A DNA stretch of 64,000 bases from Azospirillum brasilense (GCF_001315015.1 NZ_CP012915.1:1412501-1476500), one strand, 5' to 3'. Shown: positions 34,992-44,343, counted from the stretch's first letter. The notes: a model not told the origin generated them from the sequence alone. Numbers and translations: made by a program.

Positions 34992-35909
34992 ATGGACCTG
35001 CGCCATCTCCGCCATTTCGTCGCCGTTGCCGAGGAGCTGCATTTCAGCCGCGCCGCCGCCCGTCTGGGCATCGGCCAGCCGCCGCTCAGCCAGTCGATCC
35101 AGGCGTTGGAGGCCGAGTTGGGCGCCCGCCTGTTCGAGCGCACCAAGCGCCGGGTCGAGCTGACCGAACCCGGACAACTCCTTCTCGGCGAGGCGCGGGA
35201 GATCCTGGCGCGGGCGGAGCGCGCCGCCGTGCTGACCCGCCGCGCCGCCAAGGGCGAGGTCGGCGAGCTGCGCGTCGGCTTCACCGCGGCGGCCCCCTTC
35301 CTGCCGATGGTGCCGCGGATCATCGACGCTTACCGCCGCGCCCATCCCGACGTGCATTTGACCCTGGTCGAGCTGCCGTCCAAGCAGCAGTTGACTGCGC
35401 TGGCCGACCGCCGGCTCGACGTCGGCTTCATCCGTGAACCGCGCTTCGTCCCCGAGCCCGACTCCTTCCGCTTCCACGACGTGGTGCGCGAGCCGTTGCT
35501 GGCGGTGATGCGCGCCGACCATCCGCTGGCCGGGCGGGATGTCGTGCCGCTGGCCGCGCTGCGCGACGAGCCCTTTGTCTTCTACCCCGCCGATTTCGGC
35601 ACCAGCACGCACGAGCAGGTCTTCGCCCTGTGCGCCGCCGCCGGATTCCGCCCCAACGTGACCCAGGACGCGCGCGAGGCCTTCACCATCATCGGGCTGA
35701 TCGCCGCCGGGCTGGGCGTGTCGATTCTTCCCGGCCAGCTTCGGCAGGTGGCGCTGGAAGGGGTCGTGTACCGGCCGCTCGACACGCCGGACGCCGTCAC
35801 CACCCTGCAACTGGCCCAACGGAGCAACGAAAGTTCGCCCCTGGTGAAAAAATTCACCGGTCTGGTGGAGCGGATCGTTCCGTTTGTTCCACCCCTCACT
35901 GGCGCGTGA
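34992..35909 (+). CDS. gcdR: LysR family regulator, GcdR-like
   Basis: 305 residues: N-terminal helix-turn-helix (HFSRAAARLGIGQPPLSQSIQALEAELG) and a C-terminal effector domain. The BenM/CatM-like core FPADFGTSTHEQVF suggests binding of a small carboxylate. Divergent placement from gcdH matches GcdR, which activates gcdHG with glutarate in pseudomonads; that role is inferred. No ribosome site precedes the ATG, which lies eight bases past a TATAAG box, so the mRNA may be leaderless. Confidence 0.85.
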   Translation: MDLRHLRHFVAVAEELHFSRAAARLGIGQPPLSQSIQALEAELGARLFERTKRRVELTEPGQLLLGEAREILARAERAAVLTRRAAKGEVGELRVGFTAAAPFLPMVPRIIDAYRRAHPDVHLTLVELPSKQQLTALADRRLDVGFIREPRFVPEPDSFRFHDVVREPLLAVMRADHPLAGRDVVPLAALRDEPFVFYPADFGTSTHEQVFALCAAAGFRPNVTQDAREAFTIIGLIAAGLGVSILPGQLRQVALEGVVYRPLDTPDAVTTLQLAQRSNESSPLVKKFTGLVERIVPFVPPLTGA

Positions 35910-36076
35910 GCGGCGACTCGGGAAAAATCGCCGGTCCAGACCCTGAACCTCCCAAAGTCTGGGTTTTCAAGCGGTCAAGGAAGGAGCAAACTCCCGTTCA
36001 AACCGCGTGCACGGCCTTCGCAGATGCACAAAATTTCGTCAGACCGTTGAATTGATCGCGACGCGAGCAACGGGCT

Positions 36077-36094
36077 TGTCGAATTTATTAAACG
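36077..36094. promoter_or_regulatory. Probable PuuR-like operator upstream of the ABC transporter operon
   Basis: TGTCGAATTTATTAAACG matches the palindrome before gabD (41509-41526) at 15 of 18 positions and is followed in both places by GGGTA. It overlaps the likely core promoter of the transporter operon. The 278-base gap 35910-36187 otherwise holds no visible gene. Confidence 0.65.
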
Positions 36095-36187
36095 GGTATA
36101 CCGTCTGGCCCATTGCATAGGTCCTGTGTCGGGAACGCAACCCTGGCCCCGGACCGCGCTCGGGACACCTCGGACGGGGGGAGGATG

Positions 36188-37297
36188 ATGGACGGCGGCA
36201 TGGTCACGACCGCACAGGCACTGGTGCGCTTCGTCGGGGTCCAGAAGACCTATGACGGCGAACACCTCGTGGTGAAGAACCTCGACCTCGACATCAAGAA
36301 GGGCGAGTTCGTCACCCTGCTCGGCCCTTCGGGCTCGGGCAAGACGACCACGCTGATGATGCTGGCCGGCTTCGAGGTCCCCACCCACGGCGATATCTAT
36401 CTCGCCGACCGGCCGATCAAGAACATGCCGCCGCACAAGCGCGACATCGGCATGGTCTTCCAGAACTACGCGCTGTTCCCCCACCTGACGATCGAGGAGA
36501 ACGTCGCCTTCCCGCTGACTGTGCGCAAGATGCCGCGGTCCGAGGTGAAGGAGCGGGTGCGCTCGGCGCTGCGCATGATCAAGCTGGAGAATCTGGCGCA
36601 CCGCCATCCCGGCCAGCTGTCGGGCGGCCAGCAGCAGCGCGTGGCGCTCGCCCGCGCGCTGGTCTTCAACCCGCAGCTCGTCCTGATGGACGAACCGCTG
36701 GGCGCGCTCGACAAGCGGCTGCGCGAGCACATGCAGCTTGAGATCAAGCAGCTGCACGAGACGATGGGCATCACCGTCGTCTACGTCACCCACGACCAGA
36801 GCGAAGCGCTGACCATGTCGGACCGCATCGCTGTGTTCAACGACGGAATCGTGCAGCAGATCGACAAGCCGGATGCGCTGTACGAACGCCCGGTCAACAG
36901 TTTCGTCGCCAACTTCATCGGCGAGAACAACGTGCTGAGCGGCACCGTCGAGAATATTGAACAGGGCTTCTGCCGGGTGGCGCTGGCGTCGGGCGGTTCG
37001 GTCGTGGCGCAGGCGATCAACGTCGCGGGCGCCGGGGCCGCCACCGCGCTGTCGGTCCGACCGGAGCGCATCAGCATCCTGACCGACGGGAAAGCCCCGG
37101 ACGGCATGAACGCCCTGCCCGCCCAGGTGCAGGACACCATCTATCTCGGCGACCACGCGCTGGCCGTGCTGAAGGTCGCCGGCAACGGGGAATTCATGGT
37201 CAAGCTGCCGCCGGGCGCCCATGCGGGCCTCAGCCACGGCCAGAGCGTGTCCATCGGCTTCCGCCCCGAGGACTGCCGGGCGCTCGATCCCGTGTGA
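36188..37297 (+). CDS. potA: Polyamine-type ABC transporter ATPase (PotA-like)
   Basis: 369-residue ATPase that powers import through the two permeases downstream. Walker [10 protein letters not shown] (about residues 49-57), signature [15 protein letters not shown], Walker [13 protein letters not shown] and a C-terminal TOBE domain (about 290-369) place it in the spermidine/putrescine group. Three in-frame ATGs (36185, 36188, 36200) follow a GGGGGGAGG; 36188 was chosen by spacing. First gene of the operon. Confidence 0.9.
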   Translation: MDGGMVTTAQALVRFVGVQKTYDGEHLVVKNLDLDIKKGEFVTLLGPSGSGKTTTLMMLAGFEVPTHGDIYLADRPIKNMPPHKRDIGMVFQNYALFPHLTIEENVAFPLTVRKMPRSEVKERVRSALRMIKLENLAHRHPGQLSGGQQQRVALARALVFNPQLVLMDEPLGALDKRLREHMQLEIKQLHETMGITVVYVTHDQSEALTMSDRIAVFNDGIVQQIDKPDALYERPVNSFVANFIGENNVLSGTVENIEQGFCRVALASGGSVVAQAINVAGAGAATALSVRPERISILTDGKAPDGMNALPAQVQDTIYLGDHALAVLKVAGNGEFMVKLPPGAHAGLSHGQSVSIGFRPEDCRALDPV

Positions 37298-37393
37298 TCG
37301 ACAGCAACCCGTCCGTCCGGTCTCTCCGGGAGGGGGGACCGGGGGCGCGCACCACCTCCTGACGCAACCACACATAATGAAGGAACGGGGACG

Positions 37394-38440
37394 ATGTCGA
37401 AGCTTAAGGTGGCAGTTGGGTTCCTTGCGACGTTCACCGCCGGTGTGGCGCTGGCCACCGCCGCGCAGGCCCGCGACCTGACGGTCGTGTCCTGGGGCGG
37501 CGCCTATCAGGAAGCCCAGAAGAAGGTCTATTTCGAGCCGTTCAAGAAGGCCGGCACCCCGATGAACGACGAGTCCTGGGACGGCGGCGTCGGCGTGCTG
37601 CGCGCCAAGGTCCAGGGCGGTGCTGCGACCTGGGACGTCGTCCAGGTGGAGAGCGAGGAGCTGGCCATCGGCTGCGAAGAGGGCTTGTTCGAGACGATGG
37701 AGTTCAACCGGATCGGCGGCGAGCAGGCCTACCTGCCGCAGACCGTCGATGCCTGCGGCGTCGGCGCGATCGTGTATGACTTCGTGCTCGGCTACGACAA
37801 GGACAAGCTGAAGGACGCGCCGAAGAGCTGGGCCGACTTCTTCGACACCACCAAGTTCCCGGGCAAGCGCGGCCTGCGCCAGGGCGCCAAGACCACGCTG
37901 GAAATCGCTCTGATGGCCGACGGCGTCGCCCCGAAGGACGTCTACAAGGTTCTGGGCACCGAAGAGGGGCTGGAGCGCGCCTTCAAGAAGCTGGACACCA
38001 TCAAGAACGACATCGTCTGGTGGAAGGCCGGCGCCCAGCCGCCGCAGCTGCTGGCCTCGGGCGAGGTGGCGATGACCTCGGTCTACAACGGCCGCATCGA
38101 CGCCGCCAACAAGGCCGAGAAGAAGAACTTCGGCATGGTGTGGAACGGCGCGCTCTACACCATCGACAGCTGGGTGATCCTGAAGGGCAGCCCGAACAAG
38201 GAAGCCGCCTACAAGTTCCTCGACTTCGTCGGCAAGGCGGAGAACCAGGCCAAGCTGTCCGAGAACATCGCCTACGGCACCTCCAACAAGGACGCCCCGT
38301 CCAAGCTGGCCCCGGCGGTTCTGACGGACCTCCCGACCGCTCCGGACAACATGAAGAACGCGGTCGAGATCAGCGTTCCCTTCTGGTTGGAGAATCTCGA
38401 CCGCCTGACCGAGCGCTTCAACAAGTGGGCGGCGAAGTAA
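37394..38440 (+). CDS. potD: Periplasmic polyamine/amine substrate-binding protein (PotD-like)
   Basis: 348-residue periplasmic binding protein. A signal peptide of about 26 residues ends AQA before RDLTVVSWGGAYQEA, a start typical of the PotD/PotF family. Conserved acidic and Trp residues (WDVVQVESEEL, SWADFFDTTKFPGKRG, WVILKGSPNKEAAYKFLDF) line the amine pocket in relatives. The AAGGAACGGGG ribosome site supports the ATG. A long hairpin follows before the permease genes, which may keep this message more abundant. The actual ligand could be putrescine, GABA or 5-aminovalerate. Confidence 0.88.
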   Translation: MSKLKVAVGFLATFTAGVALATAAQARDLTVVSWGGAYQEAQKKVYFEPFKKAGTPMNDESWDGGVGVLRAKVQGGAATWDVVQVESEELAIGCEEGLFETMEFNRIGGEQAYLPQTVDACGVGAIVYDFVLGYDKDKLKDAPKSWADFFDTTKFPGKRGLRQGAKTTLEIALMADGVAPKDVYKVLGTEEGLERAFKKLDTIKNDIVWWKAGAQPPQLLASGEVAMTSVYNGRIDAANKAEKKNFGMVWNGALYTIDSWVILKGSPNKEAAYKFLDFVGKAENQAKLSENIAYGTSNKDAPSKLAPAVLTDLPTAPDNMKNAVEISVPFWLENLDRLTERFNKWAAK

Positions 38441-38453
38441 GCCGCTGAGCGGT

Positions 38454-38540
38454 GCCCCCACCCTAACCCTCCCCCGCTGACGCAAGGGAGGGGACCAATC
38501 TCCCTCCCCTGCGTCAGCGGGGGAGGGCCGGGGTGGGGGC
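38454..38540 (+). repeat. Long inverted repeat inside the transporter operon
   Basis: The arms GCCCCCACCC..CCCTCCCCCGCTGACGCA and TGCGTCAGCGGGGGAGGG..GGGTGGGGGC, plus an inner GGGAGGGGA/TCCCTCCCC pair, fold into a hairpin of about 35 bp with a six-base loop. There is no T-run. It lies in the 154-base gap between the binding-protein gene and the first permease, as REP elements do in other binding-protein operons. Confidence 0.85.
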
Positions 38541-38594
38541 CCACCTCGACCACCCGACACACGACTCTACCGCATTTTTCGAAATAGGCCGCCC

Positions 38595-39857
38595 ATGACA
38601 GCCGCGTTCGTCGCCGGCGCCGATGCGTCGTCCGAGGTGCCTCTCAAGCGCCGCCTGAAACGGGCGGAGCGGACGCGCCGGCTCAAGGCCCTGGCGCTGA
38701 TCCTGCCGCTCCTCCTCTTCCTGCTCTTCACCTTCCTCGGTCCCATCGCCGGCATGCTCTGGCGGTCGGTCGACGACTGGGAGGTGCGTCAGGTTCTGCC
38801 CCACACCGTCGCGGCCCTGGCCGATTGGGACGGCAAGGATGTTCCGGGCGAGCCGGCCTTCGCCGCGCTCGCGGGCGACATCCGCACGGCGCGCGACGCC
38901 GGCACCGTCGCCATCGCGTCCAAGCGGCTGAACTACGCGTTGAACGGCTTCCGCACCATCATGTCGGGCACGGCGCGCAACCTGAAAGCCCTGCCCGAAC
39001 CCGGCACCGCCAAGGACACGCTGATCGGCATCAACCCGGCCTGGGGCGAACGCGCCACCTGGGTGGCGATCAAGAGTGCCAGCGGGCCGCTCACCAGCTT
39101 CTACCTGCTGGGCGCGCTGGATCTGACGCGCAACGTGGACGGCGCCATCGTCGCAGCGCCCGAGGAGCAGGCGATCTACCGCGACGTCTTCGGGCGCACC
39201 TTCACCATCAGCCTCGGCGTGACGGTCCTCTGCCTGATCCTGGGCTTCCCGGTCGCCTACATGCTGGCGACGCTGCCCACGGGCCAGTCCAACGTGCTGA
39301 TGATCTTCGTGCTGCTGCCCTTCTGGACCTCGCTTCTGGTGCGCACCTGCGCCTGGATCGTCGTGCTGCAGAGCGAGGGCATCGTCAACGACAGCCTGCG
39401 CTGGATCGGCCTGATCGACGAGCCGCTGCGGCTGATCTACAACCGCTTCGGCGTCTATGTGGCGATGACGCACGTGCTGCTGCCCTTCATGATCCTGCCG
39501 CTCTACAGCAGCATGCGGTCGATCTCCCCGGCCTACATGCGGGCCGCGGCGTCGCTCGGCGCCTCGCCGGTCACCGCCTTCCTGCGCATCTATCTGCCGC
39601 AGACCGTGCCCGGCATCGGGGCGGGCAGCCTGCTCGTCTTCATCCTGGCCATCGGCTACTACATCACGCCGGCCCTGGTGGGCGGCGCCGCCGACCAGAT
39701 GATCAGCTACTTCATCGCCTTCTACACGACGGAAACCGTCAACTGGGGTCTGGCCTCGGCGCTGGGTGCCGTGCTTCTGCTCGCCACGCTGCTGCTGGCC
39801 GTCGTCTATGGAAAGCTGGTCCACGGCCAGCAGGTCACGGGAGGGATGAAGAATTGA
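38595..39857 (+). CDS. potB: ABC transporter permease (PotB/PotH-like)
   Basis: 420-residue inner-membrane permease. After a basic N-terminus and the first helix (about residues 35-58) comes an unusually long periplasmic segment of about 135 residues, then five further helices. The EAA loop that docks the ATPase is AAASLGASPVTAFLRIYLPQTVPG. The stop overlaps the TTG start of the next permease. Longer than E. coli PotB (about 285 aa) because of the extra periplasmic region. Confidence 0.9.
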   Translation: MTAAFVAGADASSEVPLKRRLKRAERTRRLKALALILPLLLFLLFTFLGPIAGMLWRSVDDWEVRQVLPHTVAALADWDGKDVPGEPAFAALAGDIRTARDAGTVAIASKRLNYALNGFRTIMSGTARNLKALPEPGTAKDTLIGINPAWGERATWVAIKSASGPLTSFYLLGALDLTRNVDGAIVAAPEEQAIYRDVFGRTFTISLGVTVLCLILGFPVAYMLATLPTGQSNVLMIFVLLPFWTSLLVRTCAWIVVLQSEGIVNDSLRWIGLIDEPLRLIYNRFGVYVAMTHVLLPFMILPLYSSMRSISPAYMRAAASLGASPVTAFLRIYLPQTVPGIGAGSLLVFILAIGYYITPALVGGAADQMISYFIAFYTTETVNWGLASALGAVLLLATLLLAVVYGKLVHGQQVTGGMKN

Positions 39858-40684
39858 GCGACAATCACGCCCCCCGCACCGCCAGCCAGCGCGTCGCCTG
39901 GATCACCACCGTGGTCATGGCCTCGCTGGTGCTGGTCTTTCTGATGGCGCCGATCCTGGCGATCATGCCGCTGTCCTTCAGCTCCGGCTCCTACCTGACC
40001 TACCCGTTGCCGGGCCTGTCCCTGCGCTGGTACGAGGATTTCCTGAACTCCCCGCGCTGGGTGTCGTCGCTGAAGAACAGCGTCATCATCGGGGTGGCCT
40101 CGACCATCCTGTCGATGGTTCTGGGCACGCTCGCCTCGCTCGGCCTCGCCCAGTGGAAGAGCAAGTTCAAGCCGCTGGTGCTCGCCATCGTGCTGTCGCC
40201 GGTCGTCGTTCCGGGTGTCATCACCGCGGTCGGCCTGTACTTCTTCTTCGCGCCGCTGGGCCTGACCGGCAGCTACGCCGGGCTGATCCTGGCGCACACC
40301 GCGCTGTCCACGCCCTTCGTGGTCATCACGGTCAGCGCGACGCTGCAGAGCTTCGACATGAATCTGGCGCGGGCCGCGGCCTCGCTCGGAGCCTCGCCGA
40401 TCTACGCCTTCCGCCGGGTGATCCTGCCGCTGATCCTGCCGGGTCTGGCATCCGGCGCCCTGTTCGCCTTCGCCACCAGCTTCGACGAAGTGGTGGTGGT
40501 GCTGTTCATGGCGGGACCGGAGCAGCGCACCCTGCCCCGCGAGATGTTCAGCGGCATCCGCGAGAACATCAGCCCGACCATCACGGCGGCGGCGGTGATC
40601 CTGACGACCATCTCGGTCATCCTGCTCGCCACGCTGGAGGCGCTGCGCCGCCGCAACGAGCGGCTGAAGGGCAACCTGCGCTGA
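39854..40684 (+). CDS. potC: ABC transporter permease (PotC/PotI-like), TTG start
   Basis: 276-residue inner-membrane permease with six helices and the EAA loop AAASLGASPIYAFRRVILPLILPG, nearly identical to that of its partner. The frame has no suitable ATG; TTG at 39854 with GGGAGG nine bases upstream is chosen, overlapping the previous stop (TTGA). It ends the operon, before a strong inverted repeat. Confidence 0.9.
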   Translation: MSDNHAPRTASQRVAWITTVVMASLVLVFLMAPILAIMPLSFSSGSYLTYPLPGLSLRWYEDFLNSPRWVSSLKNSVIIGVASTILSMVLGTLASLGLAQWKSKFKPLVLAIVLSPVVVPGVITAVGLYFFFAPLGLTGSYAGLILAHTALSTPFVVITVSATLQSFDMNLARAAASLGASPIYAFRRVILPLILPGLASGALFAFATSFDEVVVVLFMAGPEQRTLPREMFSGIRENISPTITAAAVILTTISVILLATLEALRRRNERLKGNLR

Positions 40685-40705
40685 GCCTCATTCTGGGGAA
40701 TTCAA

Positions 40706-40822
40706 CCCTCTCCCCTCTGGGGAGAGGGTGGCCCGAAGGGCCGGTGAGGGGGTTGCGCGTCGCGGTACGTCCGGCAACAGCGCAACCCCCTCACCCTACC
40801 CCTCTCCCCAGAGGGGAGAGGG
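40706..40822. repeat. Large inverted repeat between convergent genes
   Basis: Nested arms: CCCTCTCCCCTCTGGGGAGAGGG at the left and CCTCTCCCCAGAGGGGAGAGG at the right, each itself palindromic, enclosing GTGAGGGGGTTGCGC and its complement GCGCAACCCCCTCAC. It fills the gap between the last permease gene and the convergent puuR-like gene, and could end transcription from both sides. The ends resemble those of the elements at 9400 and 33481. Confidence 0.8.
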
Positions 40823-40842
40823 AACGGACTATGAAGAGGGAA

Positions 40843-41427
40843 TTACAGGTACGGCGGGGTGCAGGCGCTGATGATTTCGCATTCCTCGTCGCCGAGGTTG
40901 CGGAAGCGGTGCGGGATGCGGCTGTCGAACAGATAGGCGTCGCCGGGGCCGAGGATTTCCTTGCGGTCGCCGACCGTCAGCTCAATCCGGCCCTTGATGA
41001 CGATGCCGCCCTCCTCCGATTCGTGCTGGAGCATGGTGCGGCCGCCGGTGTCGGCGCCGGGGGCGTATTTCTCGTGCAGCACCTGGAGGTTGCGGCCGCG
41101 CAGGTCGCCCACCTGCCGGAAGGAGATGGAGCCGACCCGGCTCTTCACCAGACCGGTCAGCTCGACCAGATCACCGCCCTTGAAGAAGATCTGCTCGCGC
41201 GGCGGCAGGTCGTCGGAGGAGAAGAACTCCGCCAGGGTCATCGGAATGCCCTGAAGCACCTTGCGCAGCGAGGAGACGGACGGGCTGCACCGGTTCTGTT
41301 CGATCAGCGAAATGGTGCCGTTGGTCACGCCCGCCCGTTGCGCCAACTGGCGCTGGGACAGGGCGTGCGCTTCGCGAACCTGCTTGAGGCGCGCGCCCAC
41401 GTTGAAATCGACAGCATCCACATCCAT
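40843..41427 (-). CDS. XRE-cupin transcriptional regulator (PuuR-like)
   Basis: 194 residues: N-terminal helix-turn-helix of the Cro/C1 type (LKQVREAHALSQRQLAQRAGVTNGTISLIEQ) and a C-terminal cupin domain (about residues 110-190; LQHESEEGGIVIKGRIEL, GDAYLFDSRIPHRF) that binds the effector. PuuR-like proteins repress putrescine and GABA use. The ribosome site GAGGAACC supports the start. It is divergent from gabD, with an 18-bp palindrome in between. Confidence 0.9.
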   Translation of the reverse strand: MDVDAVDFNVGARLKQVREAHALSQRQLAQRAGVTNGTISLIEQNRCSPSVSSLRKVLQGIPMTLAEFFSSDDLPPREQIFFKGGDLVELTGLVKSRVGSISFRQVGDLRGRNLQVLHEKYAPGADTGGRTMLQHESEEGGIVIKGRIELTVGDRKEILGPGDAYLFDSRIPHRFRNLGDEECEIISACTPPYL

Positions 41428-41508
41428 GGATCGGTTCCTCGCTCCTGACCGGAAGGCATACCGGATTCGCGTGTGTGCGTCATCAAAAACTCAACACCCG
41501 ATTAGGGT

Positions 41509-41526
41509 TGTTTAATTTATTAAACA
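41509..41526. promoter_or_regulatory. Operator of the PuuR-like regulator upstream of gabD
   Basis: Perfect palindrome TGTTTAAT-TT-ATTAAACA in the 140-base gap between the regulator and gabD. It is AT-rich in a GC-rich genome and recurs imperfectly at 36077-36094. Confidence 0.8.
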
Positions 41527-41567
41527 TGGGTACGCTCCCTTCACATCGCAAATCGAGGCTGATTTCC

Positions 41568-43028
41568 ATGCTGTCGCTGAACGACCAGAGCCTTCTTCGG
41601 ACACAAGCCTATGTGAACGGCGCGTGGCGCGACGCCTTCTCCGGCAAGACCTTCGCGGTGACCAACCCGGCGACGGGCGAGGAACTGGCCCAGGTCGCCG
41701 ACGTCGGCGCGGAAGAGACGCGGCAGGCCATCAACGCCGCCGACGCCGCCCTGCCCGCCTGGCGCGCCAAGACCGCGAAGGAGCGCGCGGCCATCCTGCG
41801 CCGCTGGTTCGAGCTGATCATGGCGGCGCAGGAGGATCTGGCCGTCCTGATGACGCTGGAGCAGGGCAAGCCGCTGGCCGAGGCCCGTGGCGAGGTCGCC
41901 TACGGCGCCAGCTTCATCGAGTGGTTCGCCGAGGAGGGCAAGCGGGTCTACGGCGACGTGATCCCCAGCTTCGCCGGCAACAAGCGCATCGTCGTCCTGA
42001 AGGAGCCGATCGGCGTCGTCGCGGCGATCACCCCCTGGAACTTCCCCAACGCGATGATCACCCGCAAGGTCGGCCCGGCTCTGGCCGCCGGCTGCACCAT
42101 CGTGGTCAAGCCGGCGGAGGACACCCCGCTGTCCGCCCTGGCGCTGGCCGAGCTGGCCGAGCGCGCGGGCGTCCCGGCCGGGGTGTTTAACATCGTCACC
42201 GGGTCCGACCCGGTCGCCATCGGCGGCGAGCTGACCGCCAGCCCGATCGTGCGCAAGCTGTCTTTCACCGGCTCGACCGAGGTCGGCAAGATCCTGATGC
42301 GCCAGTCGGCCGACACGGTGAAGAAGGTGTCGCTGGAGCTGGGCGGCAACGCGCCCTTCATCGTGTTCGACGACGCCGACCTGGACGAGGCGGTCAAGGG
42401 CGCCCTCGCGTCCAAGTACCGCAACTCCGGCCAGACCTGCGTCTGCGCCAACCGCCTGCTGGTCCAGGCCGGTGTCTACGACGCCTTCGCCGCCAAGCTG
42501 GCCGAGGCGGTGAAGCAGATCCGCGTCGGCAACGGCATGGAGGCCGGGATCACCCAGGGCCCGATGATCAACGGCCAGGCCGTCGAGAAGGTCGAGGAGC
42601 TGATGGGCGACGCGCTGGCCAAGGGCGCCACGGTCGCGCTCGGCGGCAAGCGCCATGGCCTGGGCGGCACCTTCTTCGAGCCGACGATCCTGACCGGCGT
42701 CACCACCGAGATGCGCGTGGCCCGCGAGGAGATCTTCGGCCCGGTGGCCCCGCTGTTCAAGTTCGAGACGGAGGCCGACGCCATCCGCATGGCGAACGAC
42801 ACCGAGTTCGGTCTGGCCGCCTATTTCTACAGCCGGGACATCGGCCGGGTGTGGCGCGTCGCCGAGCAGCTCGAATACGGCATGGTCGGCATCAACGAAG
42901 GCATCCTGTCGACCGAGGTCGCGCCGTTCGGCGGCATCAAGCAGTCGGGCATCGGGCGGGAAGGCTCCAAGTACGGTGTGGAGGACTTCCTGGAGATCAA
43001 GTACCTGTGCGTCGGCCTGGGCGCCTGA
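41568..43028 (+). CDS. gabD: Succinate/glutarate-semialdehyde dehydrogenase
   Basis: 486-residue NAD(P)-dependent aldehyde dehydrogenase. Catalytic Glu in LELGGNAPF, catalytic Cys in NSGQTCVCANR, and cofactor motif FTGSTEVGK are all present; length is that of GabD/DavD. It oxidises succinate semialdehyde, and probably glutarate semialdehyde, made by the aminotransferase downstream. The ATG at 41568 is preceded by GAGGC at a loose spacing; the upstream frame crosses the operator. Confidence 0.95.
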   Translation: MLSLNDQSLLRTQAYVNGAWRDAFSGKTFAVTNPATGEELAQVADVGAEETRQAINAADAALPAWRAKTAKERAAILRRWFELIMAAQEDLAVLMTLEQGKPLAEARGEVAYGASFIEWFAEEGKRVYGDVIPSFAGNKRIVVLKEPIGVVAAITPWNFPNAMITRKVGPALAAGCTIVVKPAEDTPLSALALAELAERAGVPAGVFNIVTGSDPVAIGGELTASPIVRKLSFTGSTEVGKILMRQSADTVKKVSLELGGNAPFIVFDDADLDEAVKGALASKYRNSGQTCVCANRLLVQAGVYDAFAAKLAEAVKQIRVGNGMEAGITQGPMINGQAVEKVEELMGDALAKGATVALGGKRHGLGGTFFEPTILTGVTTEMRVAREEIFGPVAPLFKFETEADAIRMANDTEFGLAAYFYSRDIGRVWRVAEQLEYGMVGINEGILSTEVAPFGGIKQSGIGREGSKYGVEDFLEIKYLCVGLGA

Positions 43029-43056
43029 CGCCATCCTTTCCAATCGGGGGTTTGAG

Positions 43057-44343
43057 ATGAGCAACCAGTCCTTCCAGGATCGTCGCAACGCCGCCGTTCC
43101 GCGCGGCCTCGCCAACGCCATGCCGGTCTATGTCGACCGCGCCGAGAACGCCGAGCTGTGGGACGTCGAGGGCAACCGCTTCATCGACTTCGCGGGCGGC
43201 ATCGCGGTGCTGAACACCGGCCACCGCCATCCGAAGATCATCGAGGCGGTGAAGGCCCAGCTCGACCGCTTCACCCACACCTGCGCGATGGTCACGCCCT
43301 ACGAGTCCTTCGTGACCCTGGCGGAACGGCTGAACGCGCTGGTTCCAGGCTCCACGCCGAAGAAGACCGCCTTCTTCACCACCGGTGCCGAAGCCGTCGA
43401 GAACGCCGTGAAGATCGCCCGCGCCCACACGGGCCGTCCGGGCGTGATCGCCTTCTCCGGCGCCTTCCACGGCCGCACGCTGCTGGCGATGGCGCTGACC
43501 GGCAAGGTCGTGCCCTACAAGGTCGGCTTCGGCCCCTTCCCGGCCGAGGTCTACCACGCGCCCTTCCCCAACGCCTACCGCGGGGTCAGCGTCCAGGACA
43601 GCCTGAAGGCGCTGGAGCAGCTGTTCAAGTCGGACGTCGACGCCACCCGCGTCGCCGCGATCATCGTGGAGCCGGTGCAGGGTGAGGGCGGCTTCAACAT
43701 CGCCCCGCCGGAGTTCCTGCAGGCGCTGCGCAAGATCTGCGACGACAACGGCATCCTGCTGATCATCGACGAGATCCAGACCGGCTTCGCCCGCACCGGC
43801 AAGATGTTCGCCATCGAGCATTCCGGCGTCGAGCCCGACCTGATGACCATGGCGAAGAGCCTGGCCGGCGGTTTCCCGCTGTCGGCGGTCACCGGCAAGG
43901 CGGAGATCATGGACGCCCCGATCCCCGGCGGCATCGGCGGCACCTACGCCGGCAGCCCGCTGGCGACCACCGCGGCTCTGGCCGTGCTGGACGTCATCGA
44001 GGAGGAGAAGCTGATCCAGCGCTCCAACGACCTGGGCGAGCGCATCGCCGGCCGCTTCCGCACCATGGCCCAGCGCAACACGCTGTCGGTGATCGGCGAC
44101 GTGCGCAACCTGGGCGGCATGATCGCCATGGAGCTCGTGAAGGACCGCGGCACCAAGGAGCCGGCGGCGGAGCTGACCAAGGCGCTGGTCGCCAAGGCGG
44201 CGGAGAAGGGCCTCGTCCTGCTGTCCTGCGGCACCTACGGCAACGTGATCCGCATCCTGGTCCCGCTGACCGCGTCGGACGCGCTGGTGGACGAGGGCCT
44301 GGACATCATCGAGCGCTCCCTGGAGGAGCTGGTGTCGGCCTGA
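43057..44343 (+). CDS. gabT: 4-aminobutyrate / 5-aminovalerate aminotransferase
   Basis: 428-residue class III PLP aminotransferase. PLP contacts: TGAEAVENAVKIAR (phosphate site), LLIIDEIQTGFARTG (Asp to pyridine N) and the Schiff-base Lys in MAKSLAGGFPLSAVTG. It moves the amino group of GABA or 5-aminovalerate to 2-oxoglutarate. It starts 28 bases after gabD and shares its operon; a terminator follows. Confidence 0.95.
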   Translation: MSNQSFQDRRNAAVPRGLANAMPVYVDRAENAELWDVEGNRFIDFAGGIAVLNTGHRHPKIIEAVKAQLDRFTHTCAMVTPYESFVTLAERLNALVPGSTPKKTAFFTTGAEAVENAVKIARAHTGRPGVIAFSGAFHGRTLLAMALTGKVVPYKVGFGPFPAEVYHAPFPNAYRGVSVQDSLKALEQLFKSDVDATRVAAIIVEPVQGEGGFNIAPPEFLQALRKICDDNGILLIIDEIQTGFARTGKMFAIEHSGVEPDLMTMAKSLAGGFPLSAVTGKAEIMDAPIPGGIGGTYAGSPLATTAALAVLDVIEEEKLIQRSNDLGERIAGRFRTMAQRNTLSVIGDVRNLGGMIAMELVKDRGTKEPAAELTKALVAKAAEKGLVLLSCGTYGNVIRILVPLTASDALVDEGLDIIERSLEELVSA

